Origin: Anaeramoeba flamelloides
Lineage: Eukaryota > Metamonada > Anaeramoebidae
Length of the DNA stretch: 64,000 bases
Direction: 5' to 3'
Assembly: GCA_027625915.1 (NCBI GenBank)
Contig: JANTQA010000033.1
Location: forward strand, 7,192,001 to 7,256,000
Shown: piece by piece, positions 1 through 11,883 of the stretch
How the letters are laid out: each line of letters opens with the position of its first letter
Numbering within the stretch: position 1 is the first letter of the stretch
Notes under the pieces: model-generated
The model's input: the letters and a program-made list of their open reading frames with translations, nothing else
What the model was told of the DNA's origin: nothing
Databases searched by the model: none
Position numbers and translations under genes: made by a program

Positions 1-69
1 AATCATTCTCGACAACTTAATATTATTACAATTTTTTTTTTTAGTATTGAAATTATATGAATAATAGAT

Positions 70-620
70 TTTAAAATCTCTGTTCTAGATATTAATCTGA
101 TATTTTATCGGGGTAAAAATTGGTTATTATTATTCTTGTAGATAGTAAAATTATTTTCCAAAGTGGTTTAATCCCGACAAAATTTCAAATAGAATGAAAA
201 ACTTATAACTGTATTTTATTGCTTTGCAAGATCTTTTGGGAACCCTTGCCATATTTCCATTATTTTATTGAAATTGGCTGTGCCTGGTTGTTTTTTCTTA
301 AAAAATGTGTCATTTTTTATTTTTCATTTTTTGGAAATATTTCATTATACATATTTTGAAATAAATATAGTAGTCATTGATTCAATCAGTATTAATATTT
401 ATTTTAATTTGATATTACCATTTTTCTAATAGACCCACTAAAAAAGATGATTTTTCATGAAATTTAAAAAAAAAAAATACCCCACTTTTTTGGAAATATC
501 TTATCTGTCTAAAGATCGATCCAAAAATAATTTACAGACATAAAAGGTATAATTTTCCATTTAAAAGTTATTTATTAATTCATAAAACCCAGTTATTATT
601 GCCATGGATTAATGACTTGA
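70..620 (+). repeat. Dispersed repeat family A, copy 1
   Basis: This stretch resembles about 24175-24660 and 53500-53960 in the same orientation. Shared landmarks in order are an AAATTGGTTATT/AAATTGGTG block, a GAATGGAAAACTTATAAC block, a TTTTTATTGAAAT block, a TTTTTTGGAAATATTT block and ATATTTTGAAATAAATA. The copies are diverged with many indels, so they are old. No open frame, terminal repeat or tail was found, so the class is unknown. Confidence 0.6.
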
Positions 621-1101
621 AAACTTTGTTTTTTTATTGAATGGAAAATTTATTCTCTTTTTCCTTTTTGAGGGTATATTTACTTTTTCAATTTCAAAAT
701 ACCTTTTAATTTATTTTTTTATTAAGTGAAAAAATAGGAAGTTTAATTCTCTTAAAATAAAATCAATCAAATCAATAAATATATTCAGTACAACACTCAA
801 AAATCCTATAATTTGCAATATTTTGACTTTCCTTTAATTGCCATTCTTTAAAATCATTTTTAATTGATGCAGTTCTTGTATTTCAATCCCTACAAGGCAC
901 AAAATACGAATAGTCCTTAATATGTACTTGGATATAAAATACAATTATTTGTAAAATTTGAAGAAGCAATCTGAATTGAATCTATCTGAAAAAAATTTTG
1001 AAAGTAGATTTACAGTTTCAACCAATTTATAGATTGTTTCTTTCCTTTCTTCTCAAAATGTCATTTCAATGAAAAAAAATCTTGTTTCGATATTATAAAA
1101 T

Positions 1102-1889
1102 TTATTTTATATATTTTTTTATTCTTTTGTAATGTTGAGATTTCGATTCCTTAAGTGCAATTTCGAGTTGGTTTGTAATTGACTCTAGTTCGTTGTAGTC
1201 TGCTTGAAACCACACTGTTCTATTATCGGAGGTTTTAAGTTTGAGCAAATAGACGGGCTTTGCTTCATTGCTCGTCCTCCTGCTGGAAATTTGGACATCG
1301 AGCCTCCATTGTAAGGAGTCAATTGATGGCAGCTTTAAGCTCATTTCAGAAAGGATCCTTCTCATCTCTTCACGATTCTTTTGATATGATTCAAGCAAGC
1401 ACTCCTCAATTTCCTTTGTTGGCGAAATTGCATTGATGGATTCAAGGAAATCTGATTTGCTTAAAGACAACTTGCTTGATTCTGTAAATAAATAACTTAA
1501 ACCATAAACACACCTTTCAACTTTGAGTTGCGGAAGGTTTAATTTTGTTGAAACGTTTTGTAAAAGCTTTGGGTTGTAATTGCCTTTAAAAAAATCAATG
1601 GAAACTTGAACAATTTTGGATCCAACTGTTTGTGGAAGAGATTTTCAATTTGTTTACAAGAAGAATTTAGTTTGATTTGTTGAAATAAACAAGTTACCGG
1701 AAATTTTTAAGAAATGAGTTACGGGAAAATGGGGAAATGAAGAGCAAAAAAAAAAAAATAAAAGAAAAAGAAGAAAAAAAATAAAGAGCACAAATCAGAA
1801 ACAGGATCCAAAAACATACCTTCAAATGACAGTTCTTGCAAAAATTGAAGATCCTCTTTTTGTTCGTTGTTAAAGTAAATTATTACCAT
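1102..1889 (-). CDS. COMMD2: COMM domain-containing protein 2 (COMMD2 ortholog), two exons
   Basis: COMMD proteins assemble into the Commander complex, which with retriever and CCC supports endosomal cargo recycling. Exon 1 is 1889-1820 and exon 2 is 1625-1102, with a GTATGT...CAG intron (1819-1626, phase 1). Joined, they give 197 residues; human COMMD2 has 199. The N-terminus MVIIYFNNEQKEDLQFL aligns with the human start. The middle holds TESSKLSLSKSDF (human TESSKLMISELDF). The C-terminal COMM domain holds LPSIDSLQWRLDVQISSR (human LPSYHNLEWRLDVQLASR). The similarity runs unbroken through exon 2, so a GT...AG pair around 1482-1513 is read as coding. A T-rich tract ending CAG just upstream of the ATG may be a 5'UTR splice acceptor. 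Identification of the family is firm; the COMMD2 subtype is likely from the local motifs. Confidence 0.9.
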
Positions 1890-2499
1890 CTTTGGGATCC
1901 TGAAAAAAAAGTTGTTATTCTGGAAATCTGAAGGCTGAGAAATAAAAAAAATGAATAAATGATTTTTTATTTTTAAGGTTAATATCAAATTGGTAGAATC
2001 TTTGGGGTTTCAAAAGCTTCTTTCTTTAACACCATTTTCTAATTAGTGGTCTTTGATCCAACTAAAAAAATAGTAAAAAAAATCTTATCTGATTTTATGA
2101 TCTGGTAATATAACAAGTATTTCAAAATTCACATGTTAAGAACACAAAACCCTTGTTTCAGTGGTAAAATCATGCTTTTTATTTTTTCTTGTTCTAATAT
2201 AACATCTATTTAACTATTCAATATTATATCAACTGTTAAATCTATTTTGTAAGTTAATCTCCTTGAAGAACTAAATTATGAATTAATTTATTTATATTTT
2301 TTCATAATTTTTTAAAATTTTTCCGAATTTTTTGTTATTGGAAGAATATTTACTTTTTAATTATCTCTATCTTTTAGATTTAATTTTTAATAGTTTATCT
2401 TTTTATTGGAAGAATTTCCCTTTTTTAAAATAGAACTTGAAGAAATCAACATTTTCTTTACTTATTGTTTATTAACCGTTTCTTAGGTCTGTTATTTGA

Positions 2500-2512
2500 C
2501 CCCCCCCCCCCC
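2500..2512. repeat. C13 homopolymer
   Basis: Thirteen consecutive C residues stand in sequence that is otherwise almost all A/T and whose homopolymers are nearly always A or T. It may be a real hypermutable tract or an assembly/consensus artefact. Confidence 0.9.
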
Positions 2513-4615
2513 GTAAAAAAAGAATCACAGTTTTTTAATTTGCATAATAGTTTACTCTGTCTACATAAGTTATTTCATAATAAACTATCTTTCATATTAA
2601 TATCATTTTAGATCACATTACTTAAATTCTTATATGAATTTGAAAAAAAATCAACTTTTTTTAACCTTTTTTAACTAGATATTCAATAAATTAAATTTGT
2701 GTGTTAGGAATGATCCTTTTTAGAGTAATAATAAATAGTAGATTGTGCTCTGAGGATTAAATTTTAATTGAAAAAGATAATATTTAATCTTAGCTTGTCC
2801 TTGACAAAAATAACATTGTTTATTATTAACATTATTCAATTAATTAATTTTGCAATTTTATTATTTCTAATCTTTCTTAATCTTTTCATTATGTTTTATT
2901 TCACCCTTCTTCTTCTTTTTTTTTTCGAGTTTTTTTTTTTGAATTTTTTAATTTAAAAAAAGGCTGAATTGAGAAAAATAATATCAATAAAAAGGTTCCT
3001 AATATATATATTATTTTTTACAATTCTTTTCGACAAATATTTCAATATCAGATTAAAATTTCAATTTTTTAGACATCATAACAAGAGTTTCAAAGTTTCC
3101 ATAAAACTTGAAATGTCGAAAAGTAAACATAAATGTTCTTTACCGAATTTTAGAAGGAAAAATATATTAAAAATCAGAATTTTATGAAAGAATTTTTCAT
3201 TTAAACAAATTTTTTTTTAAAAAAACTCCAATGGAAAAAAGAGTTGAAAAATACTTGGATAATCTTAATTATAATTTTGTAACAAAAAAAAATATTAGAT
3301 TTTTCAGAAATTCAATTTAAGATATTCTTCTTTTCAAAAATATCAGAAGACGATTTCACTTAAATCAAAATTTTAAAATAATTGTGATATTTCAAAATAC
3401 AATTAAGTTTCTCTCTTTTTAACAATTATCAAATAAGATTTTGTATTTTTTTTTTTTGGAAAATTTAGCTATTTTGAAAACCAAATTTGAATGATCAGAA
3501 AATTGAAACAATTAAATACAATCGATAAATGTCTAACTGTGACAACCTAATTCAATTTTCAATTTAAGGATTAAATCATGAATAACAATGTCCACCAAAA
3601 AGTGGTCAATTGTATAAAAGGTTATTTGTATTTCATTAAACAAAAGTAATTTGCTGGTATTAAGATATAATTCAGAATTTAAAAGTTTTTTCTAGTCGCA
3701 AAAAAAAATTATTATTTTAGTGAATTAATGAATTTTAAAACGATGATTTTCAATCTAAAGGAAAAATTAATCTTTGTTTTTTCTTTATTCGTTTAAAAAT
3801 TCTAAATTTTTTTTTTTTTTTATTATTATTATCATTATTTTCTTGAAGGGTCAATAAGTTGTAGACTGCTCAAATATTAAAATTGATCAAAAATTTCATT
3901 TCCTTTATTAAGAAAAACAAATATTAACGAATTCAATTTAACAAAAATACCCAATTTTATTCTTAAATATGTCTTAATTCAAAGTAATCTTTATAATAAT
4001 CATAACTTAAAAATAACATTATAATAGATACTTGAATTTAAAACCCAACAAGGAAATTAAAAATAATTAAATCTTGATTCATTGTATAATTAACTTAATA
4101 TATCTTTATTTGTCGAAAAAACACCAATTCTCTTTACAACAATTCTTTAGCTGTTTTCTATTCTATCAACTATTTGAAGTTCTTTTTGTAGAGAATTTTC
4201 TTTAAAAAAAGATAAAATTATATATTGTCAATACAATTTGTATTTCACCTTTACCAATCTTTTTGAACCTTATTTTTGTTATATACTATCTAAAATTTTT
4301 AGTTTTTATCTTCAGTTATATTTTTTTTTTGATTATTGGTTTTGGTTTTTTTTTTTTTTAAAAAAAAAAGTAAGATGAGAAAACTATCTTGTAGAAATAT
4401 TATAGAATTGTGGCCCACTCTCTAAGCTTACAAAAGGACTTTAGAATTTCATTTTTAGGAACTATGAATTTTAACTAATCAAATTCCTAATTGAAAGTTG
4501 ACCAAGTTTTTCCTACCCAAACCTTTTATCTTCTAAGGCGATTATTCTTCATTTTTCAATAAAAAACGTTTCAAAAAAATCACTTAGTATCAATAATGGT
4601 TGTTTGTGTGGTTTT

Positions 4616-4818
4616 TACAACCAGTTCCACTTTTAAGGCACAAACTTTCAACGACATTTAAGGAACAAAAAACCTCAAATTAAGGTACAAAATTTGTAAT
4701 TTTTTTTTTTTTACACAATTTGTTTTACTAGAATCTGAATTTTGTGCCTTAATTTGGGATTTTTTTTTGTGTCTTAAATTTCGTTGAAATTAATTTCTAA
4801 AAAGTGGAACTGACTGTA
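4616..4818. mobile_element. Palindromic TA-flanked MITE (CAGTCAGTT family), copy 1
   Basis: A ~203 bp near-perfect inverted repeat. Each arm carries a degenerate iteration of TTAAGGCACAAA-like blocks, and a short A/T loop separates the arms. The outer end is TA followed by CAACCAGTTCC, and the other end reads GGAACTGACTG then TA. CAGT-type ends with TA at both edges are typical of non-autonomous Tc1/mariner (IS630) elements. No coding capacity. Confidence 0.8.
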
Positions 4819-5403
4819 GTACCAACTTAAAATGATAGAACCTGATTATTTTAAATTACACAATTGGCAAAAATTATGAATATTTAAGTTCTTCCGGATC
4901 AGTAGATTTAAAGCTTACAATTCAAGAACGTTAATATTGACAATTCACTTAACTTACTTTTTTTATTTTTTTTTTATTTTTTTTTTTGATTATCCTTAAA
5001 ATACTGATATTTGAAGAATAAAAAGGATTATATTTTCACTTTCTTGCCTTATTTTTCTATTCTAAAGTGGTTTTTCAAAGATGTGTTATGTAATTAGTTA
5101 CTCGTTTGAATATGGAAAAAGAAAAAGGAATTAAAAATTTTATCAATTTATTAATCAAATATTACTATATACAATTTCGATATGTTATCGATCAATACAG
5201 AAAGAGTTATTAGCATGATAAATTACTAGGTATGATAAATGCCACAAAAAAAAAAAAACAAACCTTTAACTATTTCTATTTAAAAGTAACTAATACCCTT
5301 ATAAACCTTTTAAGTTTGGAAAGAAAACATCAATCAAAAATTGTAATTACAATAAACCTTCATTATTTAATGTAATCCCCTATAAGCGAAAAGAACAAAT
5401 TTC

Positions 5404-5604
5404 TACAGTTAGTTCCACTTTTAAGACATTAACTTTGAAAGAAATTTAAGGTTCAAAAAAAAATCTCGAATTAAGGCAGAAAATTCAAATTCTAGTAAAA
5501 TCATTTTTGTAAAATAAAATTCCAAAAAATGTACATTAATTTGAGATTTTTTTGTTTTATAAATTTCTTTCAAAGCTGGTATCTTAAAAGTAGAAATGAC
5601 TGTA
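5404..5604. mobile_element. Palindromic TA-flanked MITE (CAGTCAGTT family), copy 2
   Basis: Same foldback family as 4616-4818. Left end TACAGTTAGTTCCACTT, right end AGAAATGACTGTA. About 201 bp, two arms around an A/T loop, no coding capacity. Arm mismatches show moderate decay. Confidence 0.8.
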
Positions 5605-7520
5605 AAATTTTTATGTAATCAGTTAATTCAATAATAATGAATAAAAAAAAAAAACGATTATAATCCAAATTGATTTTTACTGTAATCATTTCACTGTTCA
5701 TATAATCATCATAAATTCAAATAAATTTGATAAAATTTTTGGTTCAAGTTCCCTTTTTGTAATCTATTAACCCAACTTTTACACATTTTTACGAAAGAAT
5801 ATTTAAAAGTCAAACCAATTTTACAAAGTTTTTTCACATTTAAAAGAATCAAATATTTTATTCAAAGCTTTTAAAAAAAAAATTAAAAAAAAGAAAATAT
5901 TATATAAATTTATTTTTTTATTTATTGTGAGAAAGGAGTAATCAAAGGAAATTTACAAAATAAAAAAGAGAAGAAGAAAAATAATTAAAATATTAAAATA
6001 AAAAAAATAGAGATATCATTTACATTACCAAATTAAAAATTAAATATATTATAAAAATTTTCACAAATTTATTTGAATGTATCAGAAATGGAAAAATATT
6101 GGAAATTTTTTGAAGATAAAATTATTGTTTTTCTAAAAGTGATACTAATCCATATCCCCGAAACAAAAAAGTACATGATAAAACTTTATTTGAATTTATG
6201 ATTTTAACTGAGGAGTATTTCAAAAAGTGAAAATCTCTTTTTCTTTCCAAAAATCTCAAGTTTATTGTTTAAATCTATCCAACATTATCACGTTATTAAG
6301 ATACTTTTTTAAAGATCCATATAAATATTGTGAATCTAATATTCTTTCAATTATATGAGTTAACCCATAACTCCACTAAGAACTATTATCTTAAAAAAGT
6401 TTATTTCAAACAATCTCATAAAAAAGAATAAGAATGAATACGCTTAGATTAAAATTTTGGATTCAGTTTTACTTCTGTTAGGAAATAATTTGTTTTTTGT
6501 TAAGAAATGAATGTTTGAGTTAGTTTCTTGTCTTTATAAAAGTTTTGATCATTAAATTAAAGACTTTTTTGTAAATCCAAACAAAGATATTCTCTGAGTT
6601 CGAATTTTGAGTATTTCTTCATTCGGTTAATAATTCTTCTCATATTTTAATTATTCAAAACCTAAAACAATACTTAAAGAGGTATACTGTTATAGTTGTT
6701 GTTAATTATGAGTTATGGGAGATTCTTTTTTTTACCTCTCTTTGAAAATTTCGTTTCTTTGGATTTTTTTATTTGTCAAAAAATACTTTTGATTTTTAAA
6801 AAGTTTTTAATTTGACAAATAAATTTAAAAATTTGAATTTAATTTAAATAAAATACTCAAAATGATTTTTACTTTGATGAAGTTGATTTTGTATATAAAA
6901 AAGAATCATTTCAGATATCTAAGAATAATAAATATTGAATATTTTTTGAGATTGGCCAATGGATAATTATATAATAAAACTCTTGTATTTTAATGTTTCA
7001 AACAACAAATTACCCAGTTATTTTTATTTTTAAAATACTAATAGTATTTGGGATAATAAAATAAACTATAAAATTTTATCAAAATTGGTTCATTATTAAA
7101 AGAATTTCCAAAAAAATTAATGTTGTTCCAATTATTTTGATTGAATAACATCAATCAAATTATTATTTTTAACCAAAAAATAATATTTGCTCTAAATTTA
7201 TGAAAAAAAATTAAACTTTTTTTAAAATTAAAAACTTTACAAAACTAAAGTGGATCCACAAAGTTTTACTTTGTTGAAAACTAGAAAAAAATAGTTACGA
7301 ACTAAATTTTTTTCATCAATTTTTATCAGCAAGCTGTCAAATATTTTTTTTCAGAATATCTATTTTTTTTTTTCTTGCTTCAAAAAAGTAACCTTTCTAA
7401 CAGGAAGAGTACTTTTAAGTGTCGATTTTAGTGGACAAACAAAACATTGCTTGCAAGATCAACAAAAAGAAAAAATAAAGAAAATCGGGGTTTACCAAAA
7501 AATATAAAAACAAATAAACA

Positions 7521-8633
7521 ATGGATGAAATGCCTTTAAAGCGATTTTTTATTCGTTATCGTAAAAAGATATTGACACACGAATTATTTAAAAGTTACTT
7601 AATGGCAAACTGTTGCCAAGAGATGAAGCACACACAAGTCATTTTACAAGATCTATCAAACTTTATCTCTGAAAAATCGAACGAAGAGGATAGGGATCAA
7701 AAAATTGATAAGTTTATGATTTATAATGTATCTCTTGTCTTAAACCGAAAAATTGAATTATTTGCGCTTCGAAAAAAAATCTCAGAGAAAGCACAGCAAT
7801 TGGGCCAGCTAACAAATACAAAATTTGAAGAATTTAAAAACCAATTTAAAAACTTCAAGATCTCAGAAGAAAAGATTATAAAAAAAGAAGTCACTAGTTC
7901 AGACTTTGCCAACGAAAGTGAAGTGGTGGGCGAAGAACAAGATAATAGCGACGATGTTAACTTTAAAAGAAAACCAGAATTTGTCAAAGAAAATTATTTT
8001 GAACACAAGAAAAGAAGAAGGAAGAAGAAAAGAAAAAAAAAATTCTCACAAAAAAAAAAAGGATCTTCCAAAAGAAACCGCGCAATTGAGAAAAAGAAAT
8101 CAAGAAAGAGAAGACTTAAAATCAGAAACAAAAATAGTAGCAGCTCTTTAAATTCTTTCAGTGATCAAAGTTCCCATTCGAAAACAGATATTCAGGAAGA
8201 AACCAGTTCAGAAAATTATTCTGATATTTCTTCAAATACGGATTCCGAAGATCTGAAACATTTTAAGAGGAAAGAAAAAATAATAATGAAAGAAAAGGGA
8301 GAGAAGAAGGGGAAACAAAAACAAAATGATCAAAAAAAGGAAAAATTGAAAATTAAAAAAAAAAAAATCAAAAATAAAGATAGATATTTTCCACAAGAAA
8401 AATTAAAACGGAAATTCAAAGAAAAACATAAATTGAAAGAAATTAAGAACACAAATTCTCAAAATTACAGTTCTCCAATTTCAGAAGGAGAGAAAAAGAA
8501 AATTAAAATAAATTTCCAAATTCAAAATAATAGACAACAAAAGAAAACTAGTCAAAACAAAGAAGACAATTTAGATGAGGACGAAAATTTTACATTTGGA
8601 TATGAAGAAGAATCTGAAGAGGAAGATCACTAA
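7521..8633 (+). CDS. Lysine-rich charged protein of unknown function (370 aa)
   Basis: I do not recognise the family. One uninterrupted frame starts at an ATG in an A-rich context (aaacaATGGATG) and ends TAA. Residues 1-125 have normal composition and look like a helical globular or coiled-coil unit, with blocks such as LFKSYLMANCCQEM and KIELFALRKKISEKAQQL. From about 150 onward it is low complexity: long Lys/Arg runs (KHKKRRRKKKRKKK-like), a Ser/Asp/Glu-rich patch around 205-245, more Lys-rich sequence, and an acidic tail (EEESEEEDH). Basic runs of this kind could act as nuclear or nucleolar localisation signals; that is inference. A nucleic-acid-associated or chromatin protein is possible but unproved. 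No membrane segment or signal peptide. A LINE 3' tail lies about 150 bp downstream. Confidence 0.7.
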   Translation: MDEMPLKRFFIRYRKKILTHELFKSYLMANCCQEMKHTQVILQDLSNFISEKSNEEDRDQKIDKFMIYNVSLVLNRKIELFALRKKISEKAQQLGQLTNTKFEEFKNQFKNFKISEEKIIKKEVTSSDFANESEVVGEEQDNSDDVNFKRKPEFVKENYFEHKKRRRKKKRKKKFSQKKKGSSKRNRAIEKKKSRKRRLKIRNKNSSSSLNSFSDQSSHSKTDIQEETSSENYSDISSNTDSEDLKHFKRKEKIIMKEKGEKKGKQKQNDQKKEKLKIKKKKIKNKDRYFPQEKLKRKFKEKHKLKEIKNTNSQNYSSPISEGEKKKIKINFQIQNNRQQKKTSQNKEDNLDEDENFTFGYEEESEEEDH

Positions 8634-8782
8634 GAAACATGGTTTGTAAAAATTCAAAATAAGAAATCCTTAGTTGAAATTAAAAAAAAGTGAAAATTAT
8701 TCAATAATTAATTTTTTTTAGATTTAGATTTTGGTTATTGTTTTTAAATATGAAAGATGACAAATTTATTTTTATGATAATT

Positions 8783-8905
8783 ACTGAGAAAGTCTAAATT
8801 ACTTTATATGTTCCCTTTCACTTAACTTACCATAAAGATAATTTAAGTGTAAAATCATTAATTTCAGGATTATTCATGGGAAGGACATACCCAAATTATC
8901 TTTAT
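8783..8905 (-). mobile_element. LINE 3' tail fragment
   Basis: Aligns by eye with the 3' untranslated end of the LINE at 13853-15240. Shared parts are the GAGAAAGT...AAATTAC block, the CTTAA...AATTTAAG inverted block, GTAAAATCAT and GGACATACCC. An internal part of roughly 100 bp present in the longer copy is missing here. Same (minus) orientation. Diverged, so an old copy. Confidence 0.6.
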
Positions 8906-9226
8906 TATTGGAAAACAAAAACAAAAAATTGAAAAGAAAAAAGGAAAAAAGAAAAAGAAAGAAAAAAGCAAATGTAAAAAAAGGGTTTTTAAGAAGCAAT
9001 TTGGAAAAATGTTTCTGATCTAAAATTGAAAATTTATTTTGAGAAGAATACTGTATAAAACTAAAAGAATTTGTTCTATTTACTTGAAGAAAACTGGGCT
9101 ATTTTTACCGAAAAGGAGTTTCCTGTTTAATTTAAGCCATTTCTTAAACAGTGGGTCAATTTTTTTTCTATATCTTCTTTAAACTCAATTCGAATTAAAA
9201 CTAGTTAAATTTACAAACTTTTTATT

Positions 9227-9871
9227 AACCATTCATAGATGAGATAAAAATATATTTATTTATTTGTAAAGTGTTAGCTTAATAAAGGATATCAAAGTTA
9301 ATAATCTCATTTTAAATTGATATTTTTTTAATTGTGAAAATTACTGGGTTATTTTTTTCTTAATGATCAATAAATCGTTTTTTTCCTAAGAAGAGTTTTT
9401 ATCTTTATCAAAATTCCAATCCAGAAAACTTATACAGTCAGTTCCACATTTAATGAACAAACTTTGAACAAAATATAAGGGTTTAAAAAATTTCATATTA
9501 TGGCACAAAATTCAGATTCTAGTAAAATAATTTGTAAAATAAAAAATGTAAAAAATGTATTTTAATTTGAGATTTTTTTGTGCCTTAGATTTTGTTGGAA
9601 GTTTGAGAAATTAACAGTGAAACTGACTATAATGGTATTTTTTTTCTTTCTGAAAAATCCTTTATTTGACCTGTTTTTATTGAAATTGGTCAATTATTTT
9701 CTCAAAAAAAGCAAGTTTTTTTTTTTTTTCATTTTTTGGAAATATTTTAATGGACTAATTTTAAAAATAAAAATATCATATTAAAATGAGATTAGTAACT
9801 TTGATATCCTTTATTAAGCTAATACTTTACAAATAAATAAATATATTTTTTAATCTGATCTATGAATGGTT
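9227..9871. repeat. Foldback with ~88 bp arms, containing a nested MITE
   Basis: Arms 9227-9313 and 9783-9871 are inverted copies; for example AAAGGATATCAAAGTTA in the left arm matches TAACTTTGATATCCTTT in the right. The arms differ at only a few positions. The ~470 bp between them includes the CAGTCAGTT MITE at 9433-9631. Probably an older foldback DNA element that took a later insertion. Confidence 0.75.
9433..9631. mobile_element. Palindromic TA-flanked MITE, copy 3
   Basis: Left end TACAGTCAGTTCCACATTT, right end GTGAAACTGACTATA, about 199 bp, foldback structure as in copy 1. It lies between the two arms of the 9227-9871 foldback. Confidence 0.8.
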
Positions 9872-9959
9872 GCAAATTTTTTTTCAAATCTCAATTCTTT
9901 TTTATAATTAATCTTTGAAGAATTAAGAAATTATATTTATTAATAGTTTTATTCCATAC

Positions 9960-10330
9960 AGGGTATCAATTATTCTTTGATGTTGGTTATTCTATTTATT
10001 TTTTATTTAAAATGGAAAAAATAAATATTCTTAGTTCCACTATTGAAATAAATAAAAATGGTCATTTTGATCTTTCCTATTGAAGATCCTAATAAAATTC
10101 CAATAGAAATAAATTGGATTTTTCAACAATCATTTCTACTGTTTCATTTGCATTAGAATAAAAGCTCTTACCAGGTTGCAATATATCTCAAATAAAAATA
10201 AATTTATAGAAATGAATTAAAAAAAAAGACAAAAATCAAAAAAATTAAAACAAAAATGAGAAAAAATGATATCAAACATGAAATTTTTTAAAAAAATTTT
10301 ATCTTCTGATATTACTAGTTCCCAAAATGA
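9960..10330 (-). repeat. Dispersed repeat family C, partial copy
   Basis: Reads as the reverse complement of part of 50690-51075 and 52790-53400. Shared blocks are the CAACAATCATTTCTAC region, TTAGAATAA and the A-rich AAAAATGAGAAAAAATGAT segment, also seen at 41280-41400. Coding potential is absent. Confidence 0.5.
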
Positions 10331-11883
10331 TTAAATATTTGGAATTTTTACAATAACAAAATTTAAAATTAGGAATCATAATATAAAAATGATTTCAATG
10401 AAATTGGTTTTTATCCACATTTTCTACTTGTTAAAGTACTATTTTAAAATATTGTTTCAAAAAAATACAAAATATATTTTCATATGAGTCTATAGAATCA
10501 AAAAAAGAATTCTTTTATCTGTAGTAATAACCCTCATAAAAAATAAAAAAAAAAAAAGATTATTTTAATTCCATTATAAAGTATAATAATTTTCTTCCTA
10601 GGAATAAATATAAAATCATCAGGATTAGCGAAAAGATGATTTGAACTCAAATATTTATTTTTTTGATTAATATGTACTTAATAAAATTAAGCACTATTTT
10701 TTTCTGATTAATATTTTTCGAAATTAAGAACATAACTTAATTCAATTAAACACTTTGATAATTTTTTTAGAATAAAAAACACTCTCAACCTTTGAATATC
10801 GAAAATATTTTTTGGAATTAGTGTGCACTTTTTTATTTTTTTTTGAAAAATTGGGATTGAGAAAAGTTTGAAATCAAAGAATAAGTTAATATATTAAATT
10901 AGAATACTTTTCCAGAAAGTTTATCCTTTTAGTTTAACTTTTTTTTTATTTTACCATTTAAAACTAAAAAAAACATTTGAGGACCAAATTAGTGCCTTTT
11001 GTCAAAAGAAAATTCCCCATAATTTAGAATATGTTTTTGTAAAGGAGTTTAAACAAGAAAGTGTATCTAAAAATATACATAATTTCAAGTTTGAATTCAA
11101 TGTTTTTGGCAAAAAATGTTTTCAAGAAAAATGTTTTCAAGAAAAAGCTGAATTGAAACTTTATTTATTTTTATTTTATCATTTTGTTTTTTTAATAGTA
11201 TAAATGGAAACTATTTGATCAGTTTTTCATTTTTAGTGTTTTTTGGGTCGTAGGGACATATTAAATTCTTTTTATTAATTTTGAAAAAAGTTATTTATGA
11301 ATTATGTAAATTTCGAGAATGATATGATTTTAGAAAAAAACAAATATAAACTATAAATAAGTTGAGACTTATTTGAAATAAAAATCAAATATTAGATTTC
11401 ATTGTTATCATTAAAAAGTATTATTCACGGATTTATTTAAAAAAGAATAAAAATGTGGACTCAGACTCATATCCATTCGAACCCTTTAAAACACACTTAA
11501 TTCACTCAACTCAACTTCACCACTTTTATTAGAAAATAGTTTACTTTAAGAAATGACAAAAAAAAATCATAATACTATTGAATGAATAAAAAAAAATATA
11601 CTTTCATTTTATTAATTACTTTTGTTCAATTAATATTGGTGTTAAAATGATAAATTATTTTGTGGGGTTACATTTGATTTTTGAATTTATAATTTTATTA
11701 AAATTTAATAAAAAAAAAAAAAAATCACTAATTTTTGTTATAATGGATACTAAAGTACAAATAAATTCCCAGATAACAAAATTAATATAAATTTGTTTCT
11801 TGGTAAATTAAAAAGATATTAAAAAACTAAAAAAAAAAATATTAAATTAAAAAATAATAATTGTTTCAAAATAAAATATATAT

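Larger units (their letters stand above)
1890..7520. other. AT-rich intergenic region
   Basis: No supportable gene was found. Short open frames at 2768-3187 are Phe/Leu/Ile/Lys-rich translations of A/T runs. The stretch holds a C13 run and two palindromic MITEs, listed separately. The rest is homopolymer-rich AT sequence. Confidence 0.6.
8634..11883. other. AT-rich intergenic region with repeats
   Basis: No gene was found. The 68-residue frame at 9578-9784 overlaps a MITE arm and is T-rich. The region holds a LINE tail, a foldback with a nested MITE, and a family C copy at about 9960-10330, all listed separately. Confidence 0.6.

Noticed and set aside
1482-1513. A 32 nt GT...AG segment inside COMMD2 exon 2 that could be a tiny intron
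   Set aside because: Translated in frame it supplies CVYGLSYLFT, matching the COMMD2 segment before TESSKL. Removing it would break the frame and the homology.
6560-6640. GAGTTCGAATTTTG resembling a tRNA T-arm
   Set aside because: No acceptor, D or anticodon arm can be folded around it. No tRNA was found anywhere in the window.
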